A model generated the notes under the pieces. That model saw only the letters and a list, made by a program, of their open reading frames with translations. It did no database searches and was not told the DNA's origin. Positions 34,916 through 46,900 of a stretch of DNA of 64,000 nucleotides are shown here, piece after piece. Origin of the DNA: Aquarana catesbeiana (taxonomy: Eukaryota > Chordata > Amphibia > Anura > Ranidae); the NCBI RefSeq assembly GCF_042186555.1, contig NC_133324.1:224055145-224119144 (forward strand). Reading direction: 5' to 3'. A program made the position numbers and the translations under genes. Each line of letters starts with the position of its first letter. The stretch's first letter is position 1.

Positions 34916-35718
34916 GCAAATTATTTATTATCTTGGGTCAAAGGCATTCAGTATATTTTATTTTGGGACTCTAAAATGCTGATCTCAGTACCGATAACCT
35001 GGGAACCCAGAAAACAGATTCCAGGGTCCAAACCCACAGATGAGCAGTTTTGTTTCAGGTTAGGTACAATTCGTGAATGTTGTAATTTACTCTGTCCAAA
35101 TCTCCAGGGTAGATGGAGTAAAGGATGGGACTTACAATGAGATCACCAATCTCTATGCAGCAACATCCTGCTTTCTCCTTTTGCTAATGGTCAAACCCCT
35201 TCCATAATTCCATTATTCCACAGCTGTTTGACAGTAGGTCAATGTTGGCATAGAAAGATAAGACATCTCAGTTTAAACCTTTCTTTTCTCTCTTTTTCAG
35301 TTCCAAAAGAAAAACTGAAAGGAGGGAAGAATGAGAAAAGACATTTATATGTGCAACTTTTACCTTCCTCTAGCAGACTGCATTTATGAATGAACGGCTA
35401 CATCAGAGTACTTTATTAATAAACACAAAGCTATTGGTTTGCAGGAAGAAACCTCATTGCATGACGATATCTACAAAGAGCCATGTCAGCTGAACACTGA
35501 ATTTCTTTTTGAAGGCTATCTTTAGTGCTACTGAAATGTGGAACAGTTCAATATAATAAAAAATTACATACAGTATTTGACCCCAATTGAAGTTTAAATT
35601 TACAACCTGGAAGGATGGACTCAGTTAAAACATAAGCTACATTTATTATGTATTTATTAAGATAACTTCCAGTATTCACGTGACACTGTAATTTGATTAT
35701 CTGAAATAAAAATGCTAT
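34916..35718. other. Non-coding stretch, nothing recognised
   Basis: No repeat ends, no credible exon. Confidence 0.45.
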
Positions 35719-36560
35719 GGCCTAATGCACACTGGACGTTTTTACAGCTTTTTCCTGCCTCTAAATGCCCCTCCATGTTAGCCTGTGTCCATGTACAGAT
35801 AGGCTTTTAGCAGCATTTAGTGGCAGGAGCTTTTAGAGGCAGAAAAAAACCCCCTCTGTCAGTGCTTCCAGGAGCAGCAGAGTTTGAGCAGAAAAAAAAA
35901 CGCTTGATGCTACTAAAAAGCTCCTAGAAGCTGCTAAACAGACCTAAAAGCTAGTGCTTGAGCATTAATTCATTTTCATGGCCAGAATAAATATTTATTC
36001 CGGCCAATGAAATTAATTAACGCCCCAGAGCTTAACGTCAGTAAAAGCTCCTAAAAGCTTGTAAAAGCTTTGGACACTTTTAGGCTTCATGTACACTACT
36101 CTTGGTAAATGGACGTTTTGGAGCAGTTGGGCATTTTTTTCAGCTGCCCCCGAAGCATTTTTTTGGAAAGCAAAAAAATGCGTTCAGGACGGATGTTCAG
36201 AGGCATCTGAAATGCCAAATGCCTGTTACAGCTTGTAAATGCTGCTAAACGCGGTAACTCGCATTTAGCAGTGTTTTGTTTACAGGCGTTTTTCATTTTA
36301 CCAAAAAAAAAAAAAAAACACATTTTTTTTTTCTTAAACGCTCCTAAGCGCAAATGCGGCAAAACGCTGCTAAACACATCATGCAAACGAGGCTAAACGG
36401 ACGTTTTTAAACGTCGGATTCTAGTTGTCAAGTTAAATCGTTCAGAAGAGGTTAAACAACATCCCGTGTACATGAAGCCTTACAAGCGTCAGGCATTTTT
36501 TCTGCAAAAACACGGCTGGCTTCTAGGAGAGATAAATAAACGTTCTGTGTGCATGAGCTT
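35719..36560. mobile_element. Foldback element 'GGCCTAATGCACACTGG' with nested MITE
   Basis: GGCCTAATGCACACTGGACG on the left is mirrored by CGTTCTGTGTGCATGAGC at 36,541-36,558. The interior is full of AGCTCCTA/TAGGAGCT and AAAAGCT units. It is split by a separate MITE at 36,084-36,479. Confidence 0.6.
36084..36479. mobile_element. PIF/Harbinger-like MITE, termini GGCTTCATGTACAC
   Basis: GGCTTCATGTACACTACTC on the left mirrors CCGTGTACATGAAGCC on the right. TTA lies directly at both borders (36,081-36,083 and 36,480-36,482). The minus-strand 96-codon frame is repeat sequence. Confidence 0.8.
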
Positions 36561-36683
36561 GTGTCAACAAGTTTTGGGCTTGTGTCTATGGAATTAAAAG
36601 ATGCTTCTGAGATCATTTAGGATTAATTGACAGGTGCATTTGACCTGCAGTTGACCACCTACTTACCTACATTTGTCATGCTT

Positions 36684-37350
36684 TAACCGCATGCCGACCA
36701 GCCGCCATTGTGATACGGTGGCAGGTCAACTCTCCTGCGCAAATCGCCATAGCTGTACCGCGGCTCGTGCAGGCGGGAGCGTGCCTGCAGGCCAGGCAGA
36801 CTCGATGTCCACCGGCGACCCGCGATCGCCTACTACAGAGGCAGAATGGGGATCTGCCTTTGTAAACAAGGCGGGTCCCCATGCTGACAGGTGACATGAC
36901 AGAGATCTACTGTTCCCAGTGATCAGAAACATTGATCTCTGTTATGTCCCTGCCAGCCCATCCCCCCTACAGTTAGAACACACCCAGGGAACACAGTTAA
37001 CGCCTTGATCGCCCCCTACTGTTAACCCCTTCCCCACCAGTGTCATTTTTATATTGATCACTGCATTTTTATAGCACTGATCAATGTAATAATGTCACTG
37101 GTCCCAAAAAAGTGTCATTTGGGGTTAGATTTGTCCACCACAATGTCGCAGTCCGGCTAAAAATTGAAGATCGCCGCCATTACTATTAAAACAATAAAAA
37201 ATAAATAAAAGTCCCTAAATATATCCCATAATTTGTAGAAGCGATAAGTTTTGTGCAAACCAATCAATATACGCCTATTGCGATTTTTTTTTTACCAAAA
37301 ATATATAGAAGAATACATATCGGCCTAAACTGATGAAAACATTAGTTTAG
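36684..37350 (+). mobile_element. Family C TTAA-type element, 3' truncated
   Basis: It opens TTTAACCGCATGCCGACCAG and runs through the family landmarks GACAGAGATCTACTGTTCCC, GTTAACGCCTTGATCGCC, CACTGATCAATG and GATCGCCGCCATTAC to GAAGAATACATATCGGCC. The copies at 60,188 and (reversed) 62,326 continue further, so this one lacks its 3' part. Confidence 0.75.
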
Positions 37351-37690
37351 TAAATTCTCAGTTTAAACGTGTACCTACAGGTAAGTCTAAAACAAGTCTT
37401 ACTTGTAGGTACCATGAATATCTCCTAAACTTGTGCCATTTAGGAGATGTTCACATCGCCTCATACTGTTCACGTCACTGCATGTGAAGTTTGCTCTGCA
37501 TTCACGGTACACTCAGTATTCGAGGTTCGTGGTGCAATTGTGACTCCCACGCGTATGGACTGGAGTGATGCCATCATGGCCAAGCCATTCAAATGGCCAA
37601 AGAGAAGAAGGAAGGAAGACCAGGTGAGGACGTTAGTGCCAGGAGTGGTGAGCTCAGCACTGGAAGGCTCCATTTAAAAGGTCTGTCATT
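37351..37690. repeat. Repeat-like block with hairpin
   Basis: A hairpin of GTACCTACAGGTAAG and CTTACTTGTAGGTACC at about 37,371-37,413 is followed by GC-richer sequence. It resembles a MITE end, but the other terminus is unclear. Confidence 0.4.
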
Positions 37691-38811
37691 GTGTGCTGGT
37701 ATGCAAAGCATACCCCACGTTATGTCATAAACCTTCAGGGGGCCAATTAAAAAAAAAAAAAAAAATTGGTAGCGTTTATTACTGCTTTAAGCAGATTTTG
37801 CATTTCTATAGACTTGACATAAGTGAACAAAGGCCTGTCAATGGCCCTCACCCAAAATATCCTTTTATTAACAGAAGTATATGTTTAGATCCATGCTTTA
37901 TACAACACTATCCATTCCTCCTGTCATGTTATAACAAGTAAGGCTTTGGGACAAATGAATGCAAATCATGTGTGAAAATAAACCAAATAAAAATTAATTC
38001 AACAGTTTTATATCTAGAGACTATTCTTGACAATTATTATGTATACCCCAGAGAGGCCTGGAGATGAGGACCTCTTTATTGGTACAGGCTAATACAGGCC
38101 TGGTTATCACATAGCTCTTTTTACAAACAGCAACCAACCTGGGAGCCACAATCAATTGCTGTCTGCAGCAATTGCAAATCTACTATGCATTAATGTGCCT
38201 GGAAACACACAAATCATATAAATGGATATTGACCTATATTTGTGCGCTTTCTGTTCCCAAATTAATGTTCTCTACAATATAAGGTCATCATAGAGATCAG
38301 TGGTGGTTTATGGTGCTGTCATTGCAGACAAATAAGGTTACATGGTAATTACACTGGTGGTTTTCCTTTATCAACACTTTACAAAAGGGTCTTTCTCTAA
38401 TCTTTAACTATCTGAAAATGGAGCATCTGAAAAATGAAAGCTGGATGCTGACTCGATGATACTTTTTTGCATCATTTCTAACATTTATGTTTAATAACAT
38501 TTTTACACATTTATGTTTTATACTTTATAAAATGAAACAATGTGGTGCTCTCACTTTATTCTAAGTTGTGAGCAGCATTTCCCTTTGCAATAGCTTCAGT
38601 TTCCTAAACACCTATGAAACTAGTATTGATTAAATCATATATATTCAGTAATTAAGATTTTTAGGCAATTGTAATTAGTAATACAATATGTACAGTATAT
38701 TCAGTAGATGTATATTTTTGTTACACTGTAATGTCTATGAAGTTAGTATTATTTAATATATATTCAATAATGTAATTAAGAGTCATGAGCAGTGGTAATT
38801 AGTAATAAATA
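37691..38811. other. Non-coding stretch, nothing recognised
   Basis: AT-rich, includes an A run at about 37,748-37,765. No exon signal. Confidence 0.45.
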
Positions 38812-38812
38812 A

Positions 38813-38906
<94 letters not shown>
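38806..38906. repeat. (TA)n microsatellite with T run
   Basis: AAATAAATA leads into about 65 bp of TA dinucleotide, one TACATA interruption and about 18 T. Confidence 0.95.
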
Positions 38907-38908
<2 letters not shown>

Positions 38909-39261
38909 TACTGCAATTAAAGATCCTTAACAGTATGAATGTGAATCTTTTGATCTGAAATAAACAATGTATGTGTGTACATGTAAACAAAGCAATATTT
39001 CTTTCTGCCATTTACATGGCAGTCAAAGTGGCTGAGCTGCTAAGTGTAACTCCAGGTATAGTAATATGATATTACTGAACTTCTCAGTGTGTGTCATTTT
39101 GGTTGATGAAGCGATCCATTCACACAGTTGATTACAAGTTATAGAATGAAAGAACAAATAAAAAAAAATTCACCCTGGGTTCATCAACGAATATATTGTG
39201 CCTATTTCTACCTAAACCACAAAAAGACAACAGATTGTACTAGAATGTTATTATACTAAAC

Positions 39262-39409
39262 CAGGGGTCTACAAACTATGGCCATCCTGTTGTTCAGGAA
39301 CTATAATTCCCATCATGCCTAGTCATGTCTGTGAATGTCAGAGTTTTACAATGCCTCATGAGATGTGTAGTTCCGCAACAGCTGGAGGGCCGTAGTTTGG
39401 AGATCCCTG
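39262..39409. mobile_element. Short hAT-type MITE (CAGGGGTCT...)
   Basis: CAGGGGTCTACAAACTATGG mirrors CGTAGTTTGGAGATCCCTG. The flanks TACTAAAC (39,254-39,261) and TACTAGAC (39,410-39,417) agree at 7 of 8 bases. The inner arms carry AACTATAATTCCCATCATGC and TGTAGTTCCGC. A related fragment may lie at 43,125-43,198. Confidence 0.8.
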
Positions 39410-39417
39410 TACTAGAC

Positions 39418-40353
39418 TGACACGCAAGGGCAAGATATGGCCAAACACATATCCACACTGAGTAAAGAAACAATTTCTAAGGTTCTAATATGTGACGCTT
39501 CTGCTGAATACGCAAAATATGGAAATTAACTATTTTAATACCTTTAAATTTCAGATCCCGTAGCAGAAGGCCACATAGAGGCTGGTGCTCTTGATAGTCA
39601 ATAATCTTAGATAGGCAAGATAATTATTCACATTCATGACATTCCTATCAAATATACAATTACTTTGTAAAATTACACATGGGAACATATCATTTTATCT
39701 AATTAGTGATGTGTTTCATGTCAAAGGGCTCTTTTGATGAGTACAGGTTCCATTTAGAATGACACTTATTTTCCAAAAATAATCCACACACATCCACTGC
39801 TTAATGGCCCTGTAATCTATTTTTTACAAAATTATTTCTTCCTCCTTGTAATGTCCCTCTGTGAACCTTTCCTTCATATTCTCCCTTCACAAACCTGTTT
39901 ATTTGCACGGTAATGTGCTCGGCTCTATGCACACTACACATCCGATAGTCCTTTGCCCATAGTCTCTAGTCCATTTCAGGAGTGAGCAAGAGAGGGTGGC
40001 TACATTCCTACATACAATGACACCATGGAGAATGAACGTAGCCACCTTCTAACAGGAAGTCAGACCACAGCAGCCAAAAAATGAAGGAAGCTGAGAACAA
40101 TAGAATAGAATAGAATAGACTATTGGGTACTTTTTTGAGTTAAAGGATAAGCTCACCTTTGTACAACAAATATTAGATTTGTTGCAGGTATAAAAATGTG
40201 CATTTATTCTTTTTTTGTAGTAGAAGCCTGTAAAGCATTGCACCAGTAATCAGGATATCACTGATGCCATGCAGGTCTCTTGCACGCTGTCACTGTATAT
40301 GCTTGTCTGTACATTCCCTACGGGTAAGATGATACTCACTGACAGCAAGACTC
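39418..40353. other. Non-coding stretch, nothing recognised
   Basis: AT-rich; a short (AGAAT)n tract lies at about 40,100-40,120. Confidence 0.45.
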
Positions 40354-40838
40354 AATGAACTACCACGGCTCTCCGTAGGGCTGTGGTAGTTCATTCAGAA
40401 CTACAAACCGACAGCCGCTAAGGATGTCGGGACTTGTAGTTCATTCATACACAAATCATTGTGTGGGCGGAGCCCTGCACGGACGCACTGCTTTCAAGAA
40501 CTGGCAGCTAGTACAAGGAACTTCTTCCCATACTGCTGCCACAGGGAGGGGGCAGCGGGCAAGGACTGCATCATTGGGAACATGTTACATGTTCCCAAAG
40601 GTGAATGTATCCCTAAGCCAACATTCACATTGGGCCGATTTGACATGCGACATGCAATGGCACCGTCCAAATCGGTGAAACATCGACTTTGCGGCGGCGC
40701 ACCGATTCACAAAAGTAGTCTCTGCACAAAAGTAGTCTCTGCGGGGGCGATTTCAAAAGACATGGTCAAATAGCCACCGAAGTTGGACTGGAATGCCGAT
40801 TTCAAACCCGCCCTCAGTGCGAACATGGGTTTAAGAAC
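40354..40838. repeat. Hairpin plus degenerate foldback MITE
   Basis: A hairpin AATGAACTACCACGGCT...GCTGTGGTAGTTCATT spans 40,354-40,395. A 21-bp palindrome GGGAACATG/CATGTTCCC is at about 40,577-40,597. From about 40,616, CCAACATTCACATTGGGCCG is weakly mirrored near 40,810-40,830 (CAGTGCGAACATGG), an old TTCACAC-type element. Confidence 0.5.
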
Positions 40839-40845
40839 ACTTTGG

Positions 40846-41022
40846 GATTGATTTACTAAAACTGGAGAATGCAAAATGTGGTGCAGTTCTGCATGGTAGC
40901 CAATCAGCTTCTAAATTCAGCTTGTTCAATTAAGCTTTGACAAAAAACCTGGAATCTGATTGGTTTCTATACTCAGCTGCACCAGATTTTGCACTCTCCA
41001 GTTTTAGTAAATCAACTCCTTT
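40846..41022. mobile_element. Short MITE, second copy of the 13,078 family
   Basis: GGGATTGATTTACTAAAACT mirrors AGTTTTAGTAAATCAACTCC. The core GCCAATCAGCTTCTAA and CTGATTGGTTTCTAT match the 13,078 copy closely. Confidence 0.85.
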
Positions 41023-41146
41023 GGTGAATAGATTTTTAAACCAGAGTTTAGATGGCTTAGAAATATTAATTAATTACTGTTATTTATAGAGCTCCAAAAA
41101 TGTATTACATACACCGTATATATTGTACATTTACATCAGTCATATA

Positions 41147-41742
41147 CCATACTGTCGTCTATAGAGCTGTCATACATCACCCTACTGTCCACTATAGAGC
41201 TGTCATATGTTATCCTACTGTCCACTATAGAGCTGTCATACATCACCCTACTGTCCACTATAGAGCTGTCATATGTCACCCTATGTCCACTATAGAGCTG
41301 TCATACGTCACCCTACTGACCACTATAGAGCTGTCATACGTCACCCTACTGTCCACTATAGAGCTGTCATACATCACCCTACTGTCCACTAAAGAGCTGT
41401 CATACGTCACCCTACTGTCCACTATAGAGCTGTCATACGTCACCCTACTGTCCACTATAGAGCTGTCATATGTCACCCTACTGTCCACTATGGGGCTACC
41501 ATATGTCACCCTACTGTCCACTACAGAGCTGTCAAACGTCACCCTACTGTCCTCTATAGAGCTGTCATACGTCATCCTACTAGCCACTACTGAGATGTCA
41601 TACTTCACCCTACTGTCCAATACAGAGCTGTCATACGTCACCCTACTGTCCACTATAGAGCTGTCATACATCACCCTACTGTCCACTATAGAGCTGTCAT
41701 ACGTCACCCTACTGTCCACTATAGAGCTGTCATACGTCACGA
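41147..41742. repeat. 33-bp minisatellite, about 18 copies
   Basis: Units of CACTATAGAGCTGTCATACG plus TCACCCTACTGTC repeat every 33 bp, with scattered substitutions and one single-base deletion near 41,284. Because 33 is a multiple of 3, a 215-codon frame (11-residue repeat TIELSYVTLLS) and a 154-codon reverse frame stay open. I regard both as repeat artefacts. Confidence 0.92.
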
Positions 41743-42651
41743 GCTGACACAGAATGAATGAAGCTAGTGAATACCAAAAAACTCCATGTCAGACAAACAT
41801 GTAATTACGATAACTCTCAGCTCTAGATCCCCTTGGGACTTAGAAGAACAGTATCAGAAGGTGTAACCAAAGGACAGAAACACATACTTGATTCTGATAC
41901 CCCAAAATTGAATGTCTAATGCTGGAGTTAATATTATAAAGAATTTCCTGTTGAAAATGAAACTGGCTGATGAGGATGTTCCAATCTTTCATTGATTTTT
42001 TTTTTTTTTTCTGACATAAGTTCCCCTCTGTAAAACGTAAGCAGCAGGGGGATCTCGTCCACACGTGTAGAGGAAATCTGACGTGATTACGACCCCAATT
42101 CACATTATGCCAAGACTAAACAATGTGCCAACAATCTGAGACAAACAATGGATCACTTATCTCAAGTACTGAGACAGAATACATCACCATACTAACACCA
42201 GCCCGCTTAGGGACTTGAGAATACATTGCGCAGGGAATTACGCATTAAATGAGCACTGTGGCAGCAGGTAAACCATCATTACTATTACTGAGCAATAGCA
42301 TGGACATTAAATGTATAAGCCTGCTGTTGTGTGCAGCTTTCATCTGCTCCACGCTCTTGGTGTGATCCCCCTGTCATTCTGTAAAGTGGGTCATTATTCC
42401 TACTTACCAGTCATCTACACATGCTAACAAGACAGGAGAAATGTCTGATTGGGTGCATCTATAGATCATGTGAAGGGTAATTAAAAAAAAAGAATGACAG
42501 GATATCTCCTTGAACTTCACTCCTCAGGTGACAAACATCACATTTATAACAACTACAGTCTTTGGGTTTATTACAGAATTATTTCATGACATTAACTGTG
42601 ATTCACATCCTTTAAATGACTGACGTCATTTGGACCCACCATTACAACAAC
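41743..42651. other. Non-coding stretch, nothing recognised
   Basis: If the first exon at 43.6 kb is correct, this is part of its first intron. No further exon is recognised. Confidence 0.45.
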
Positions 42652-43122
42652 CTAAAGGTGACCATACACCCCTCAATTTTTGTACCCGATCTATTATTAT
42701 TATTATTACTATACAGGATTTATATAGCACCAACAATTTGCACAGCGCTTTACAACATAAGGCGGACAGCATAGTTACAATACAATGCAATTCAGGGGGA
42801 ATCAATCCATCAAAACCAATGAATCCGCAAACAATCAAAAAGCTGTAACTGATCGATTTAGATTGGGCGAGTCGATCGGCCAAGGCAGAAAATGTTCAAT
42901 CGTTTTGCATCGATCAGGGCAGCACTGAGATACTTTGTTCCTAAATATAACTGTATTTTTCTCATTATGAAATTACAGTGAAAACAGGCGATCAATAATT
43001 TATGATCGCAAGTTACGATTATATCTCTATCAAAATCCATTTTCTTGTGTCGAATAAGATCAATTATTCATCGGTCGGAAAAGAAACCGATCATTTATCA
43101 AAGTGTGTATGGTCACCATTAG
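42652..43122. mobile_element. Foldback element 'AGGTGACCATACAC'
   Basis: AAAGGTGACCATACACCCC mirrors GTGTGTATGGTCACCATT. It includes a (TAT)n patch and ACAGGATTTATATAGCACC, plus interior units CAAACAATCAAAAAGC and GATCGATTTAGATTGG shared with 61,194-61,604. Confidence 0.75.
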
Positions 43123-43569
43123 CCGCTGTAGAACTACAAATCCCAGCACGCCAAGTATCTGGCTGGGTGGTCACGCCATGACTTATAGTTCCGCAGATCT
43201 TTATCCAGAATCACAAGCAGACAAAAGGCAAATGCAAGCTGTCAACAAGTATATGTCTTTACCTGAGTGGATTTCAGCACTAAACCTTATATAACATCCA
43301 TGTCAGTGACAGAAGGACACAAATCATTGCATTCTTCAATCTCTGTCCTAGCTGACAAGATCCAAGTTCAGCACCTTGTCAGGGATTACCTGTAGAGCAG
43401 TCAGCACTGCCATGATCATCACATTATATGTATGATAATTCCTCCAAATTCCCCAAACCAACAGTGCAGCCTGCAATCCCAACAGTGCTGCTGGCTGCCT
43501 CCCTCCCTTCTCCCCCCCAAAAAGTCCTGCACCAATGACAGGAGTGTGGTCAGCTTGTCCCCCCCTTGT
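43123..43569 (-). other. Start of inferred first intron
   Basis: Left of the splice donor at 43,575. A short fragment with ACTACAAATCCCAGCACGCC (about 43,132-43,151) resembles the arms of the hAT MITE at 39,262. The rest shows no repeat or exon. Confidence 0.4.
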
Positions 43570-43575
43570 ACTCAC

Positions 43576-43657
43576 CAGAATGATAGAGATCAGAGCAGAA
43601 GACCAAGGTGGAAGAAGGCAAGAGCAGGATCCTGAATGAAAGTGTCCACAGATCCAT
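43576..43657 (-). CDS. First coding exon with signal peptide, unidentified secreted/membrane protein
   Basis: On the minus strand an ATG at 43,657 in strong context (GGGGA-ATG-G) opens 27 codons plus one base, ending at a consensus donor CTG|GTGAGTACAAG (GT at 43,575-43,574). The residues begin MDLWTLSFRILLLPSST and continue LVFCSDLYHS: a polar start, a hydrophobic core around residues 9-20, and small residues before a plausible cleavage near Cys21-Ser22. A phase-1 junction right after a signal peptide is the usual design of receptors and secreted proteins with phase-1 modules. The frame is open upstream to 43,933, but those codons run into promoter and satellite sequence, so I chose this ATG. 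The 5' UTR would be about 95 nt. Later exons should lie to the left, on the minus strand; I could not find one. The signal peptide alone is too variable to name the gene. Confidence 0.6.
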
Positions 43658-43775
43658 TCCCCTGGAAGACTGCAGCTGGAGATAGGAGTGCAGAGAGTGG
43701 CAGGAATCCCCTAGATGGAGCAGGTTGTTAATTTCCTCCGATCCTGAGAGGGACTGGCTCAGCTCCGGGGGATGC

Positions 43776-43783
43776 CTTTTATT
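43776..43783 (-). promoter_or_regulatory. TATA-like box of the minus-strand gene
   Basis: The minus strand reads GAAATAAAAGG here. A start site 25-30 nt downstream, near 43,750, would place the ATG about 95 nt into the transcript. Upstream are CTACAATCCAT (CCAAT-like but imperfect) and an E-box TCATGTGA at 43,896-43,903 directly at the satellite edge. All of this is inferred from sequence alone. Confidence 0.45.
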
Positions 43784-43902
43784 TCTGCTCCTTCTTATGG
43801 ATTGTAGAGAGGAGAAGGCAAAGGGGAACCCTACAGACGCTTCCCAGCAACTACACTCACACCAACTCATTGTACGGATCCTATTACCGGACCGATCATG
43901 TG

Positions 43903-46900
43903 ACAGGATACATACTACACACACACGAGACACATTACACAGGATACATACATACTACACACACATGAGACACACTACACAGGATACATACATACTACAC
44001 ACACAGGAGACATACTACACAGGATACATACATACTACACACACAGGAGACATACTACACAGGATACATACATACTACACACACAGGAGACATACTACAC
44101 AGGATACATACATACTACACACACAGGAGACATACTACACAGGATACATACATACTACACACACAGGAGACACACTACACAGGATACATACATACTACAC
44201 ACACAGGAGACACACTACACAGGATACATACATACTACACACACAGGAGACACACTACACAGGATACATACATACTACACACACAGGAGACACACTACAC
44301 AGGATACATACATACTACACACACAGGAGACACATTACACAGGATACATACATACTACACACACAGGAGACATACTACACAGGATACATACATACTACAC
44401 ACACAGGAGACATACTACACAGGATACATACATACTACACACACAGGAGACACACTACACAGGATACATACATACTACACACACAGGAGACACACTACAC
44501 AGGATACATACATACTACACACACAGGAGACACACTACACAGGATACATACATACTACACACACAGGAGACACACTACACAGGATACATACATACTACAC
44601 ACACAGGAGACACACTACACAGGATACATACATACTACACACACAGGAGACACACTACACAGGATACATACATACTACACACACAGGAGACACACTACAC
44701 AGGATACATACATACTACACACACAGGAGACACACTACACAGGATACATACATACTACACACACAAGAGATACACTACACAGGATACATACATACTACAC
44801 ACACAGGAGACATACTACACAGGATACATACATACTACACACACAGGAGACATACTACACAGGATACATACATACTACACACACAGGAGACGCACTACAC
44901 AGGATACATACATACTACACACACACGAGACACACTACACAGGATACATACATACTACACACACAGGAGACACACTACACAGGATACATACATACTACAC
45001 ACACAGGAGACACACTACACAGGATACATACATACTACACACACAGGAGACATACTACACAGGATACATACATACTACACACACAGGAGACATACTACAC
45101 AGGATACATACATACTACACACACACGAGACACACTACACAGGATACATACATACTACACACACACGAGACACACTACACAGGATACATACATACTACAC
45201 ACACAGGAGACACACTACACAGGATACATACATACTACACACACAGGAGACATACTACACAGGATACATACATACTACGCACACACGAGACACACTACAC
45301 AGGATACATACATACTACGCACACATGAGACACACTACACAGGATACATACATACTACACACACAGGAGACACACTACACAGGATACATACATACTACAC
45401 ACACAGGAGACATACTACACAGGATACATACATACTACACACACAGGAGACATACTACACAGGATACATACATACTACACACACACGAGACACACTACAC
45501 AGGATACATACATACTACACACACAGGAGACACACTACACAGGATACATACATACTACACACACATGAGACACACTACACAGGATACATACATACTACAC
45601 ACACAGGAGACACACTACACAGGATACATACATACTACACACACAGGAGACATACTACACAGGATACATACATACTACACACACACGAGACACACTACAC
45701 AGGATACATACATACTACACACACACGAGACACACTACACAGGATACATACATACTACACACACAGGAGACACACTACACAGGATACATACATACTACAC
45801 ACACAGGAGACACACTACACAGGATACATACATACTACACACACACGAGACACACTACACAGGATACATACATACTACACACACATGAGACACACTACAC
45901 AGGATACATACTACACACACACAGGAGACACACTACACAGAATACATACATACTACACACACAGGAGACATACTACACAGGATACATACATACTACACAC
46001 ACAGGAGACATACTACACAGGATACATACATACTACACACACACGAGACACACTACACAGGATACATACATACTACACACACAGGAGACATACTACACAG
46101 GATACATACATACTACACACACAGGAGACATACTACACAGGATACATACATACTACACACACACGAGACACACTACACAGGATACATACATACTACGCAC
46201 ACATGAGACACACTACACAGGATACATACATACTACACACACAGGAGACACACTACACAGGATACATACATACTACACACACAGGAGACATACTACACAG
46301 GATACATACATACTACACACACAGGAGACATACTACACAGGATACATACATACTACACACACACGAGACACACTACACAGGATACATACATACTACACAC
46401 ACAGGAGACATACTACACAGGATACATACATACTACACACACACGAGACACACTACACAGGATACATACATACTACACACACAGGAGACATACTACACAG
46501 GATACATACATACTACACACACAGGAGACATACTACACAGGATACATACATACTACACACACAGGAGACACACTACACAGGATACATACATACTACACAC
46601 ACAGGAGACACACTACACAGGATACATACATACTACACACACACGAGACACACTACACAGGATACATACATACTACACACACAGGAGACATACTACACAG
46701 GATACATACATACTACACACACACGAGACACACTACACAGGATACATACATACTACACACACAGGAGACACACTACACAGGATACATACATACTACACAC
46801 ACATGAGACACACTACACAGGATACATACATACTACACACACAGGAGACACACTACACAGGATACATACATACTACACACACAGGAGACATACTACACAG

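Noticed and set aside
40577..40597. 21-bp palindrome GGGAACATG...CATGTTCCC as a p53 or steroid-receptor site
   Set aside because: Half-site spacing and flanking bases do not fit either consensus; it lies in repeat-derived sequence.
41100..41747. 215-codon protein with an 11-residue repeat
   Set aside because: Product of a 33-bp minisatellite; a reverse-strand frame is open for the same reason.
43658..43933. Upstream in-frame start for the signal-peptide exon (127 residues)
   Set aside because: The extra residues come from 5' UTR, promoter and satellite edge; the ATG at 43,657 has better context and directly precedes the hydrophobic core.
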